Shown: positions 34,270-44,133 of the stretch, in pieces
Layout of the letters: every line of letters begins with the position of its first letter
Numbering within the stretch: position 1 is the first letter of the stretch
Assembly (NCBI GenBank): GCA_040768665.1
Contig: JAXGMN010000037.1
Location: 72,106-136,105 of the forward strand
Direction of reading: 5' to 3'
Source: JABWBD01 sp040768665
GTDB lineage: Bacteria; Planctomycetota; Planctomycetia; Pirellulales; Thermoguttaceae
DNA length: 64,000 nucleotides
Notes under the pieces: generated by a model
The model's input: the letters and a program-made list of their open reading frames with translations, nothing else
Databases searched by the model: none
What the model was told of the DNA's origin: nothing
Made by a program: the position numbers and the translations under genes

Positions 34270-35436
34270 TCAGTAGCGTCCGACCTCCCCAAGCGTTTCG
34301 AACATGGCCATGATGTTCTCGGGTGGCACATCGGCCTGGATGTTGTGCACTGTGTTGAAGACGTAGCCGCCGCCGGGCGCCAGGGCGGCAACATTGCGCC
34401 GGACGTCTTCGCAGACCTGTTCCGGAGTGCCGGTCGGAAGTACGCCTTGGGTGTCCACGCCGCCGCCCCAGAAGCAGATATCGCGACCGAAGTCGCGCTT
34501 CAGCGCGGCGGGCTCCATCCCGGCCGCCGTAATGTGCACGGGGTTCAGGATGTTTACGCCGATTTCGATGAAGTCGGGGATCAGCGTCCGTACGTTTCCA
34601 CAGGAATGAAAGAAGATGAAACTGTCCGGCGCGCGTCGCCGAATGACCGAAAACAGCTCGGCCTGAAGCGGCTTGAGCAACCGGCGGTACATGGCGGGAC
34701 TGACGAGCATCGACTGCTGGGTGCCGTAGTCGTCGGCTTCGACGACCACGTCCACCACGTCGCCGAGGTCGGCGAGTACCGATTCCCAGAAGCGGGCTTT
34801 GAGTTCCGTGATCTTGTCGAGCAGATGGATCGCGGCCTCGTCTGCCGAGGCGAGGTCCATCATCAGTTGGTCCATGGGGCGGAGCCGGCACGCCATCTCG
34901 AGGATTCCCGCACAGAGCCCGCGCAGGACGACGGCATAGCCTGCGCAGCGAAACCGCTGGGCACGCTCCCGCAACCCGGCCCACCGTCGCGGGTCAGACG
35001 GATTGGGCCACTCGAGCGAGTCGACGGCGTCTTTGCTGAGCGACGTGTCGGCGAGAGGGCTCTGGCACAGGCTGAAGTAATGACCACCCTGCTTGGGCAT
35101 TCGGTGCTTGCAATGCCATTCATCGACAAACGACCAGGAATCGCCCTCGTCGTGAATGTCGATGTTCCAGTTGGTACTGACGAGGGGAAACAGTCCGCGA
35201 GTGTCGACTTGCAGCCGTTCCATGACGTCGTCGTGAGGTATGCAGACCTGTTGGCCGACGTCCATGGTGTCGGGCTCCGCCGGCGGCAGGCCCAGGTACT
35301 TGCGGAGATTGGTATAGGCCACGTTGCTGATCGCGGTGACCTGGGTTGACGAGAGATCCAGGGGCACACGATCCGGTTCTTCGTGGCGCAATGCCTTGAG
35401 GACCCGATCTCGTGATGTGTAGCCGGTTCGAGACAT
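34270..35436 (-). CDS. Uroporphyrinogen decarboxylase-like protein, 388 aa
   Basis: The second URO-D-fold protein of the window. I use ATG 35436 (MSRTGYTSRDRVLKALRHEEPDRVPLDL), which opens with the usual family phrase; upstream in-frame codons lie in a palindromic repeat. The barrel has VDVVVEADDYGTQQSMLVSPAMYRRLLKP and the metal-site-like FIFFHSCGNVRTLIPDFIEIGVNILNPVHI, where HSCG resembles the zinc thiol site of methylcobamide methyltransferases. The final part (CFWGGGVDTQGVLPTGTPEQV) is typical for this subgroup, often found beside sugar or methyl metabolism genes. Substrate is not known. It is divergent from the Tat protein at 35.8 kb. Confidence 0.82.
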   Translation of the reverse strand: MSRTGYTSRDRVLKALRHEEPDRVPLDLSSTQVTAISNVAYTNLRKYLGLPPAEPDTMDVGQQVCIPHDDVMERLQVDTRGLFPLVSTNWNIDIHDEGDSWSFVDEWHCKHRMPKQGGHYFSLCQSPLADTSLSKDAVDSLEWPNPSDPRRWAGLRERAQRFRCAGYAVVLRGLCAGILEMACRLRPMDQLMMDLASADEAAIHLLDKITELKARFWESVLADLGDVVDVVVEADDYGTQQSMLVSPAMYRRLLKPLQAELFSVIRRRAPDSFIFFHSCGNVRTLIPDFIEIGVNILNPVHITAAGMEPAALKRDFGRDICFWGGGVDTQGVLPTGTPEQVCEDVRRNVAALAPGGGYVFNTVHNIQADVPPENIMAMFETLGEVGRY

Positions 35437-35460
35437 CGGAAGGTTTCCCAGTTGTTGACG

Positions 35461-35583
35461 TAACCGTTCACGCCCGCGGCCGGGGACTGGTCCATTTTTC
35501 GGCCAATTCGAGTGTTTTGGCATCAAAGACGTTGGCCGAAAACATGGACCTGTCCCCCTCTCTTCCGCGGGCGTGAACGGTTA
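35461..35583. repeat. 123-bp palindrome related to the GGGGAC family
   Basis: TAACCGTTCACGCCCGCGG at the left end faces CCGCGGGCGTGAACGGTTA at the right. Inside, GGGGACTGGTCCAT faces ATGGACCTGTCCCC and CGGCCAA faces TTGGCCG. The inner ends match the 101-bp family (GGGGACTGG/CCTGTCCCC). It lies in the divergent region just upstream of the URO-D-like start codon. Confidence 0.8.
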
Positions 35584-35847
35584 GGTTGTTGATTTGTGAA
35601 TTAACGGGGTGGCCTGGCCGCCGCATCGCTTCCGACGCGGCACTGGCCATCAAAGTCGGCAACGCCGGAAGAGGCCGGATGCGCCTTCCGGCCACCACTC
35701 ACACGACGCTCAATCTAATCGGTTTTCACCGCCTGTCAATGCGGAGCAAAGCTGCACGAACTGCTGCCCCCCTCTCGATTGCGGCCGACGGCCGCTCTGA
35801 ACTAAAATTCCCCGGAAGACACCTGCTTCCATGCAAAGGAGTTGACC
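35584..35847. other. Remainder of divergent region with a GC hairpin
   Basis: GCCGGAAG (35664-35671) faces CTTCCGGC (35685-35692). No T-run follows, so a terminator is doubtful. AAGGAG at 35836-35841 is the ribosome site of the next gene. No other feature seen. Confidence 0.4.
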
Positions 35848-37452
35848 ATGAGCAAGACATCCCGTCGCGGTGAACTTGAGGTCGTCGGTGGCAGTTCCTG
35901 CGGAGCATGCTGCAATCGTCCTGCTCCGCGGGTTGCCGGAAGTCTCTCGCGAAGACGGTTCCTGCAGGGCATTGGTGCCGCGGGCGTTGCAATCGGCGGC
36001 ATCGCGCTGCCGGCGGCGGACTCGCACGCGGCGAGGCTCGAACCGGTCGCCGGAGAGCCTTTCCCACGGGGCGATCGGCTGCGCGTCAAGCCGATCCTCG
36101 TGTACGATGTCCCGGAGCGGAAGGATCGAACGTCGTGGCGAGGCTACGGCGCAGTCCACACGCACGAGGCTGCGCGCGAGGAAGCCGGCCGCATCGAAAA
36201 GGAGCTTCGGGCGCTTGAGGAGAAAGCCGAATTCCCCATCGAGTTCGAGCCGGTCGCGGTGCTCGATTCGCAGGCCAGGCTCCCGCAGGCGACCGGGGGG
36301 GATACCGACCTGTTTCTGCTCTATGCGGCGGGAAACTGCACGCAGTGGCCCCAGGATGCAACAGCTCCCATGCTGATGTTTGTCCGCCACCGCAGCGGGC
36401 CGTTCTACCTCGGCTATGAAATTGCCCACTGGCGTTTCCTCCGTGGAAGCGGTGATCAATTCACTCGCCAAGAGTATGACGCGGACGACGTGGTGGTCGA
36501 CAGCTACGACGAAGTGCTCTGGCGTTTGCGAGCCATGTACGGCCTGAAGAACGCCAAGGGGACGAAAATGCTCACCATCGGCGGCTTGAGGGCCTATAGC
36601 CGTGAAGCCCAAGAAAATGGTCCGCGAACCGCCAAGGAACTGTGGGGCTACGACTTCGTCGACGTCTCCAACGAGCAGTTTGCGAAGCGCCTCGCCGACT
36701 CCAGGGCGGATCAGCAGTCGGTCAGGATGGTCGAAGAGCAGACCGCCGCCCTGTTGAGTCTGCCCAACGTCAAGCTTCAGACGGACCGGAAGTTTGTCTT
36801 CAACTCCTACATGGCCTTGCACGTTTGCCGCCAACTGCTTCGAGAGACGGGGTGCAGCAATTTCGGCTTCTCGCAGTGCATGGGCCACGAGCAGATCGCC
36901 ATGCTCGACACGCCGGCTTGCCTCGTCTTGAGCCTGGCGAACGACGAGGGCTACACGGCCTATTGCCACACCGATCTTTCCCATACGCTGCCGGGTGTGC
37001 TCCTGCGATGGACCGCCAGCCGGCCGACGTTCGTATGCAATTCGCATTACCCGTACGACGGCTTGTTTTTCGTGGCCCACTGCCAGGCCCCGCGCCGCAT
37101 GAACGGCGTCGACTACGAACCGGCCACGATCATGACGCACTACGAATCGGACTACGGTGCGGCCTGCAAGACCCACTACGCGAAGGACCAGGTGGTTACC
37201 GTGGTGATCCCCAACCTTCGCTGCACGAAGTGGCAGGCGTTTCGCGGAAAGATCGTCGGTGCTCCCTCCTACCCCGCCTGTCGCTCCCAAATGGAAATCG
37301 AGGTCGACGGCGACTGGCGGCGGCTCCTCCGTGAGATGGAGGGATTTCATACCCAAATCGTCTACGGCGACTACACGCGCGAAATCGGCTATGCCTTGAA
37401 GAAACTGGGTGGGGAGATCCAGTGGGACTGTTTCAGCGAGCGCGCTTGCTGA
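35848..37452 (+). CDS. Tat-exported sugar-isomerase-like protein, 534 aa
   Basis: ATG at 35848 has AAGGAG seven bases upstream. After a Cys-rich leader (GGSSCGACCNRPAP) there is a Tat signal (SLSRRRFLQGIGAAGVAIGG). The mature protein resembles the L-fucose/L-arabinose isomerase fold: an N-terminal Rossmann-like part (TDLFLLYAAGNCTQWP, KGTKMLTIGGLRAYSRE), a middle domain (GCSNFGFSQCMGHEQIAMLDTPAC) and a C-terminal segment (TIMTHYESDYGAACKTHYAK, QVVTVVIPNLRCTKWQAFRGKIVG). Typical isomerases are cytosolic, so export suggests a derived role. The metal ligands are not secure from inspection. Function is a fold-level guess. Confidence 0.6.
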   Translation: MSKTSRRGELEVVGGSSCGACCNRPAPRVAGSLSRRRFLQGIGAAGVAIGGIALPAADSHAARLEPVAGEPFPRGDRLRVKPILVYDVPERKDRTSWRGYGAVHTHEAAREEAGRIEKELRALEEKAEFPIEFEPVAVLDSQARLPQATGGDTDLFLLYAAGNCTQWPQDATAPMLMFVRHRSGPFYLGYEIAHWRFLRGSGDQFTRQEYDADDVVVDSYDEVLWRLRAMYGLKNAKGTKMLTIGGLRAYSREAQENGPRTAKELWGYDFVDVSNEQFAKRLADSRADQQSVRMVEEQTAALLSLPNVKLQTDRKFVFNSYMALHVCRQLLRETGCSNFGFSQCMGHEQIAMLDTPACLVLSLANDEGYTAYCHTDLSHTLPGVLLRWTASRPTFVCNSHYPYDGLFFVAHCQAPRRMNGVDYEPATIMTHYESDYGAACKTHYAKDQVVTVVIPNLRCTKWQAFRGKIVGAPSYPACRSQMEIEVDGDWRRLLREMEGFHTQIVYGDYTREIGYALKKLGGEIQWDCFSERAC

Positions 37453-37522
37453 AGCTCGCACACTCAGGCGTCACCTGGGTATTAGGCCGGCGGCGGATCG
37501 AGAATCTTCTTGTGCCGTTGTT

Positions 37523-40500
37523 CTATGGAAGCTTGCCGGACAACCGATTGGCCAACACGACGACGCTTCCCGGCAGTGGCTGACTGCCCAAGAGCTCCGG
37601 CATCTCCGCGCGGAAGGCCGACCACGCATCGTCTCCGGCCCGCCGGCAGGCCATCGCCGTCAGCACGACCGCGTCTTCGCCGACCGTGCTGCCCGAAGCG
37701 ACCATCGCCGCGAGTTGCTCGCGGTCGATCTCGGTTGGCCATCCCAGTAGCGAACTTACGGCGAACACCAACGTCGCAGGCTCGTCGCCGAGCGACGCCA
37801 GGACTTGCCCTTTCAGGTCGGCTTCGTCGGCGGCCATCGCGCCATACGCCGCGGCAAGAATCGCGGAAGCGTCGTGCGGCTTGCCCTTGAGTGATGCGAC
37901 CGCTTTGACCGCGGCCGCGCGGCACCCCTTGCGAGCCGATTCAGCCAGCGCGGCCAGTTCCTTCCGGTCGGGCAGCAACCGAGCGGCAACCGCCACCGTC
38001 CACGCCGACCGCAGCACGATTGGAGCGCCGTCGCCCTCGAGCAATTCCTCAGTCTCACCGGCTTTCCACACGATCTTCAGTTCCGTGAGGGCCTCCAGAT
38101 CGAGTTCGCCGACGAGGGCCGCGGCGAGCAGTTGCCACGAATACTCATCGTGCACGGCCGCTGTAGCGAGCAGTGCATCGAGCGAATCGAGCTTCCGGAT
38201 TTCTTCGCGCCGGTCTTCGGCGCGTCGACTGGTCACCTTGTGCAGCGCCGCCAAGACGCCCCCCGGCTCGGCGTTGGGGTCTCTGAGTTGTGTGAGAATG
38301 GTCAGTGCCTTCTCGTGAACCTTGGGGGAGCCGATCAACAGGAGCCGACCCGGGGCAAACCATGCGGCGTCGGTCTCGGAGACGTCCAGAGCCTTGCGGA
38401 TCGCATCCACGAACTGGTCGCTGCTTGCCTTGGCCTGGGCGATGGCCTTCTGGTGGTCTTCGACCTTGCCCTGCTCTTGGGGCGTGGGCAAGGCGATGGC
38501 CCGGACGTCGTACACCCACGCCGAAACGCGCGGCAGCCGGCGGTCGCTGCCCACGAGGATCGCGTCGGCCGCGTCGCCGGTCTTTACCACCCAGTTCAGC
38601 CGCAACGGCTGGAGCAGCCAGTCGAGCGCCTCCGCGGCGGTGGCGCCGCGGAGATCGAGATATGTGACCTTCACACGACGTCCGGCGAGCATTTTTCCGG
38701 CATCTTCGACGCTTCCCGGGATCAACTCGATTCTCAATCCGGCAGGCTTTTCGATCGCTTCGAGCGCTTCTTCGACCGAAACATCGCGAAGCACCAGATC
38801 GACCTTCTTGCCAAGAACCGGAACGGATTGTTTCCAGGAGTCGAGGAGCTTGGCGTGGAGTGTGTCGAGATCGGCCAGTGCTTGGGCCGCCGTGGCAGCG
38901 ACCTGGAAATTGCCCCGGTTGGCAGCGGCCGCGGCAAGGAAGTAGGCCCGGAGCAACTCCGCGCGCGCTTCGCCCGGCTTGTCCGACTCGATGGCCTTAC
39001 GGCCGGCGGCGAGGGATTGCTGGGCCGACTGGACGAGCGGCTCGGTGTCGGCCGCGAGTGCGCCGGCGATGTATTGTCCCTCCGCGACGAGACTTTCAGT
39101 TTCTCCGCGATGAAGAGCAAAGCCCAGGGCCAAACCGTGCTGGAACGGGACGGCCGAGAGATCGGCACGTCCGCGCGACTCCACCAGCGTCTTGCGCCGT
39201 GCGAGTCCGCTCGTCGGAGCGACCGGGGAGTACTGTAGTGCTGAGTGGTCCTGCGATCGAGCGCGACGCTGGAAGGACCGTTCGTCGGCGCCGGGGCGTA
39301 GGGCATGAGCATCGCCGGCCGCCCGGCTGCCATCGGCTTGCCTGCGACGACTCCGCCGCCCAACGCACCACCGCCCATGCCGCCCATGCCCATGCCCATG
39401 CCGGACATTTCATTGCCCATGCGTCCAGGCATTCCCCATCTGGCTCCGGCACGGCCGTCTGCAGCGAGTCCCAGACCTGAAAGCCGGTCTGCTGCCTTGG
39501 CCTCTTCTCGCTCACGGCCCCGAACGCCAAATCGACCGACTCGCCCAAGGTCTCTCCGAGCGGCCCAAAAGCCTTCCCACCGGGTCCCTCGGGCAACGGC
39601 ACCGGCACGAGCATGCGCCGTGGCGGCCGGGCTGCCGCCGATCGAGCTTCTCCGCTTCGTCGGCGTCCACGGCCACGAAGCTGGTGTATTGGCTCATCAA
39701 GCGGTAATCAGCCGCGATTGCCGTGACCTCTTCTTCCACGGCCGGCGAGCCCGCGTAGTACGTCTGCTGCATCAGGTCTTCGATTTTTTTGCGTGCCCAG
39801 ACCTTCGCCAGCACGTCGTGCCCCGATTGCCTCCTCCGGGAATTTCACCTCGAACGGCCATTCGGCGGACTCGCCTTCAACGACGCCACGGAGAGTAATC
39901 TCGGCGGTTCCTCCGCCGCGGTACCGGCCGAAGAGAATCACGGGCCGGCCGGCCCACAGCTCGGGGATCTTTGCGGGATAAGTCTCGGCCACGTCGAGGC
40001 CGCCCCAATCGATCCGGATCTTGGCGAGTTGCGCTCGCTGGATCCGCGAGATGACCTCTTCGGCCAGCCCGGCGGCCGTCTCGTCGAGCGCCAGGCGTTT
40101 TCCCATTCCGCCGCCCTGACGGGCCACGCCGTCGATCAGGAACATGTTGGGCGAGCTGCCGATGCCGATCGCCCAGAAGCGGACCTGGTCGCCGCACTGC
40201 TTGCCCACGTGCTCGATGATCTCGGCCTCGTTGCCGATGTAGCCGTCGGTGAGCATGATGACGATCCGCACGCGTTGGCTGTCGATCGGCTGGTCGATCG
40301 CCCGCTTGACGCCTTCGAGCATGTGGGTGCCGCCGCTTCCGCGGATCTGCTGGGTGAAATTGAGCGCCTCGGCAATGTTCTCCCGATTGACGGGCACCGG
40401 TTTGTCGAACAGTTGCCGGGTTTGGCCGGCGAACGTGATCACCTGCAAGGTGTCGACCTCGCGGCAGAGCTTGAGCATCTCGCGCATCGCTTCCTTGACC

Positions 40501-41610
40501 TTTTCGGTCGGCTGTCCGCTCATCGATCGCTCACGTCCAGCAGGAAGACGATCTCGCGGGGCGGGCTCTTCGTGAGGCGCTCGTCTTCCTTAGGCTGGAC
40601 CATGAGCATGAAGTAGCCGTGGCCGAGCCGTTTTGTGTCGGTGTATTCGCCCGTGTGGCTGAGCACCGCCATCTCGGGCTTCTCGCCGACCACGTAGTAG
40701 CGCAGGACGAAGTCCTTGTTGGGAATCGAGTCGTCCGGCGAAAGCTTCACGCGGGCGCGGTTTTCGCTTCACGCTCGACCGTTGCCTCGTGGTTCACGAC
40801 CTTGAGATCCCGGACCGGAACACCGGCTTCCAACCGCAGCGAAAGCGAAATGTCGTGCCTGTTGCGGAAACCGGGCTTGAGCACCGGCGGGCTGATCCGG
40901 GAAGCGTCGGGCACGCGGGTCGTATCCGGCACCGGCGGCGAGACCTTGCCCTGAAGCTCCGGCGGCGTCGCCTGCGGCTGCCCGACCGGAGCCCCCGGAA
41001 TGAACCGAGGGCCGACCACCATCGGGAAATGGAACTCGTAGGTCCCCTTGTCGTAGTTGAGCACGTCGACGTAGCGGATCTCGATGTTCACTTCCTGGCC
41101 CGGGTCGAGATTGCCGACCGACTGGGTAAAGATGTTGGGCCGCTCCTGCTCCAGCAGAGCTGCCGTCTGCCCCGCGGCCAGCGCCTCCTCGTAGACTTGT
41201 CTCGCCTCGGCCCTCCGTTTGATCAATCCGACGATCTTCCGATCGCCTACGATCATCGTCATGTCGTCGACGGCCGCCTCGTGGGGGAGAGGAAAGACGT
41301 AGACTGCCTCGATTCGCTCGTCGGTCGGGTTGTAGAACGTTTGGGTAACCTTCACGCGTGCGATGAACCCGGAGACGTCGGCCTGGACGTCGGTGTGGCG
41401 AAGCGGACATTCGACCATCTCCCCGTTCTGCCGGACGGCCCGCAACGAGCCCTGCGTGACGTTTTCCCCCAATTTTTCCAGGGCACTCGTCTTTTCCGCG
41501 TCCGGGCTTCTCTGCGAGTGTAGGCTGGCTGAGATTGGCGGGGGGGCCTGCTCGATCGGTATCGGCACATATGGTTGTGTGGCAATTTGGAGTTGGATGT
41601 ACGCAGCATC
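37523..41610 (-). pseudogene. VIT-vWA domain protein broken by about six frameshifts
   Basis: Successive frames give one large protein. The VIT domain is seen near 41.45-40.75 kb (QGSLRAVRQNGEMVECPLRH, ARVKVTQTFYNPTDERIEAV). A vWA domain follows: REIVFLLDVS just before 40524, continued in another frame by MSGQPTEKVKEAM, so the DxSxS metal site is intact except for one missing G. Next come FEVKFPEEAIG, LMQQTYYAGSPAVEEEVTAI, a Gly/Met-rich linker near 39.4 kb, and a clean 553-codon helical C-terminal part (37523-39184). Shift points are near 40748, 40524, 39820, 39640, 39510 and 39240. The family is usually exported and inter-alpha-trypsin-inhibitor-like. Whether the breaks are real or assembly errors is undecided. 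The original start is unclear because the 5' end abuts an unrelated fragment. Confidence 0.75.
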
Positions 41611-42039
41611 GGAATCGGACGAATCCAGTGTCGGGGCTGAGCGTGCCGATGCGGTGCATGCCGTTGAAGATGCGGCGGGCCAATTCGGCGAAATAGGTCT
41701 CGTCGGTCGCGTCGTAGGCTTCGCAGAGGGCAAAGAGGAGCGTGCCGTTGTGGTAGGCGACGTCTTCGAAGCCGGCACCGTAGCCCCAGGGCTTATGAAC
41801 GCCGTGGACCTGCTCGCGCGCACGGAATCGGCCGGCTCGAAGGAAGCCAACCCCTTGGCCGTATCGAGACGGTAGCCGTAGACCAGGTTGGTGGTCTCGC
41901 TGCCGCAGCTTTCCATATAGCGATTGCAGAGGTCGCGGGCAGCGGAAATGCGCTGCTGCGATGGCAGCGCGACGGAGTCGGTTGGGACAGAGCCAAATGA
42001 AAGCGCAGCGGTCAACCAGACAGGCGCAAAGCTTGTCAT
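41611..42039 (-). pseudogene. 5' fragment of a secreted glycosidase-like protein, truncated and frameshifted
   Basis: ATG 42039 opens a signal peptide (MTSFAPVWLTAALSFGSVPT) and then DLCNRYMESCGSETTNLVYG and LASFEPADSVRA. One base is missing near 41815; the next frame continues EQVHGVHKPWGYGAGFEDVA, NGTLLFALCEAYDATDETYF and FNGMHRIGTLSPDTGFV. These phrases look like the alpha/alpha-barrel of an uncharacterised glycosidase-type protein. Homology stops at about 41611, where the VIT protein leader begins in a different frame, so the rest of the gene is missing. It starts 15 bases after the radical SAM stop. The join could be a deletion or a misassembly. Confidence 0.55.
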
Positions 42040-42054
42040 CTCTCCGCGGCTGCG

Positions 42055-43155
42055 TCACGGGCACTGCACCAGCCCGGCCGCCCAGAGGCATTCGCCGCAC
42101 GTGGGAAACGGATTTCCATAACAGTCGGCTTCGTTTGTCTCGCGAAGTTCGCAGCCGCTGCAGTCGATGCAGGGCGAGAAAACGAATCGGTGGACACGGT
42201 CGCGAAAAGCCGCGTAGGCATCGCTCTGCCATATCTCGCCCAATGCGCGTTCGCGGATGTTGCCGAAACGGCAGGCGCGGACCTGCCGTTTGCGTCCGCG
42301 ATAGTAGTAATGGTAGTCGTGCAACAAAGCCAGGCAGGGACTGACGCCGCCGTCCGGAGCGATCGCCAGGCGACCCTCCTCGACGAATCGACAACGCATC
42401 GCGCCGGCGGCCAACTCACCGCCCAACAGGCGAAGATGGGTGCCGGTGGATTGGAGCTGCGAGACGACGGCGCCGGCGGGCGAGCGGGCGTCCATCCGCG
42501 GCAGGTCAACCGTCGGCGTCCAGGGCGAGCGGCCGTGGCGACGGGCGGTTGTGGTCCAGTGCTCGTAGAGGATTTCGCCGGCAAGTTCCTCGACGTGAGG
42601 AACGAGGTTGGTCACCAGGATCTCGCTCACCCCTGTCTCGCGCGCTAGCCGTTTCATCTCAGGCAGTTCGTGAATGTTGCGTTTGCTGGCCACGAACACA
42701 GCGGTGACCTCCGGCTGCGCGGACCGTTGCAAGAACTTCAGCCGGTACAGATTGCGAAGATTTTCCTTCACCCGGCAGGCAACCTGGCCGTGAAAGACAC
42801 CGTTTCCGCTGGAATCGGTGCCGTCGAACGAGACGATGAGCCGGTCCAGCTTGAGTTCGACGAGCGTTTCGAGCCGCCGGGGCGAAAGTTCCGCCCCGTT
42901 GGTGATCAGTTCGGTCCGCAGCCCGGCTGCTTTGACAGCCAGAAGGAAGTCGGCAAGGTGCGGGTGAACGGTCGGTTCTCCGAAGCCGCCGAGCTGGACG
43001 ACTTCGGCACCGGGAATGTTACGGAGCTGGCGGACAAGCTCGGCAAACGTGTCCGGCGTCATGCTGCCGCCGGCGTCGCGCCAGGCGTGGCGGATGCACA
43101 TGCGGCAGTCGAGATTGCAGTCGGTGGTGATTTCGACGTAGACCTTCTTAAGCAT
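42055..43155 (-). CDS. Radical SAM/SPASM protein, 366 aa
   Basis: The N-terminus MLKKVYVEITTDCNLDCRMC holds the radical SAM cluster motif Cys13-x3-Cys17-x2-Cys20. Later motifs fit the barrel (GGFGEPTVHPHLADFL, LITNGAELS, LDRLIVSFDGTDS). The C-terminus has a SPASM-like auxiliary cluster set: SPCIDCSGCELRETNEADCYGNPFPTCGECLW, at least eight cysteines. So it can bind one SAM cluster and one or two more clusters. Some relatives are maturases of tungsten oxidoreductases or peptides, but no such partner is in the window. It lies 22 bases after arsM in the arsR-acr3-arsM unit, so a role in organoarsenical chemistry is possible but only inferred. Confidence 0.85.
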   Translation of the reverse strand: MLKKVYVEITTDCNLDCRMCIRHAWRDAGGSMTPDTFAELVRQLRNIPGAEVVQLGGFGEPTVHPHLADFLLAVKAAGLRTELITNGAELSPRRLETLVELKLDRLIVSFDGTDSSGNGVFHGQVACRVKENLRNLYRLKFLQRSAQPEVTAVFVASKRNIHELPEMKRLARETGVSEILVTNLVPHVEELAGEILYEHWTTTARRHGRSPWTPTVDLPRMDARSPAGAVVSQLQSTGTHLRLLGGELAAGAMRCRFVEEGRLAIAPDGGVSPCLALLHDYHYYYRGRKRQVRACRFGNIRERALGEIWQSDAYAAFRDRVHRFVFSPCIDCSGCELRETNEADCYGNPFPTCGECLWAAGLVQCP

Positions 43156-43177
43156 CGGACGACTTTTTGGGCAGTTT

Positions 43178-43972
43178 TCACGAAGCGGTCGGTTTCACTG
43201 CCTCAATTGTGGCCGAGACGACGTATTGCTCGATTCCTCGCCCCGGCGCCCAATCACGGATGAATTGGCGGCTCTCTTCCTTCGGTTGGATCCGGACGGA
43301 CTGAAAGCCGATCTCCGTCAGGGTACGTTCCAACTCGGTGACGGTCGCTGCGCCGGCGACGCAACCGGACAGCAGTGCCAGGTCGCGGCGGAGTTCCTCC
43401 GGCATCGGTACGGTGGCCACGACATCGGAGATCGCCACGCGTCCGCCCGGCCTGAGCACCCGGAATACCTCACGGTACACGCCCGGTTTGTCGGGCGAGA
43501 GATTGACCACGCAGTTGGAGATCACCACGTCGACCGAAGAGTCGGCCAGCGGCAGGTGTTCGATCTCGCCCAGCCGGAATTCGACGTTCGCGTAGGCGGC
43601 CTTGGCGGCATTGGCCCGCGCGCGGCTGATCATCTCCGGCGTCATGTCGACACCGATCACCCGCCCGCTCGGGCCGACCTGCTTCGCCACGAGGAAGCAG
43701 TCGACCCCACCTCCACTGCCGAGATCGAGGACGGCCTCGCCGGGCTTCAGCGCGGCGATGGCCTGGGGATTGCCGCAACCAAGCCCCATCTCGGCTCCTT
43801 CGGGGAGTTGTTCAAGGTCGGACTGAGAGTAGCCCAGACGCGTGGAGTCGATTTTGACCGGCGAGGGCGATCCGCAGCACGACGGACCGCAGCACGTGCC
43901 GGCTGTGGATGCGCTTTCGCCATAGACCTTACGCACAAGGTCTCGTGTATCGGGAGTAGACGATTCGGACAT
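43178..43972 (-). CDS. arsM: Arsenite S-adenosylmethionine methyltransferase ArsM
   Basis: ArsM methylates trivalent arsenic with SAM. The 264-residue product starts with a Cys-rich leader (GTCCGPSCCGSP) and has YSQSDLEQLPEGAEMGLGCGNPQA, the ArsM signature with its cysteine near residue 66. The SAM-binding motif is VLDLGSGGGVDCFLVA. The other conserved cysteines are in VISNCVVNLSPDK and LLSGCVAGAATV, so the As(III)-binding cysteines are in place. It sits between acr3 and a radical SAM gene. A 95-bp inverted repeat lies between it and acr3. Expression is likely arsenite-induced through the ArsR site at 45.67 kb if the unit is read through. Confidence 0.95.
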   Translation of the reverse strand: MSESSTPDTRDLVRKVYGESASTAGTCCGPSCCGSPSPVKIDSTRLGYSQSDLEQLPEGAEMGLGCGNPQAIAALKPGEAVLDLGSGGGVDCFLVAKQVGPSGRVIGVDMTPEMISRARANAAKAAYANVEFRLGEIEHLPLADSSVDVVISNCVVNLSPDKPGVYREVFRVLRPGGRVAISDVVATVPMPEELRRDLALLSGCVAGAATVTELERTLTEIGFQSVRIQPKEESRQFIRDWAPGRGIEQYVVSATIEAVKPTAS

Positions 43973-44008
43973 GCTTTTCTCCTAACGCGGCCGGGCCACA
44001 ACCCAAAT

Positions 44009-44103
44009 CGTTTAACCGCAACGGCCAACGTCCTGCGCGGACAGCGGTAACCAAGCCCGCCACCGCACATCGCGCGCAGGCCGTTGGCCGTTGCGATTAA
44101 ACG
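44009..44103. repeat. 95-bp inverted repeat between arsM and acr3
   Basis: CGTTTAACCGCAACGGCCAA at the left end faces TTGGCCGTTGCGATTAAACG at the right, followed inward by CCTGCGCG facing CGCGCAGG. Arms are about 30 bases with few mismatches, enough for a strong hairpin in the transcript between two ars genes. No relation to the GGGGAC families is evident. Confidence 0.75.
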
Positions 44104-44133
44104 AGTCGGACATATGCGCACCATGCGCAGATA

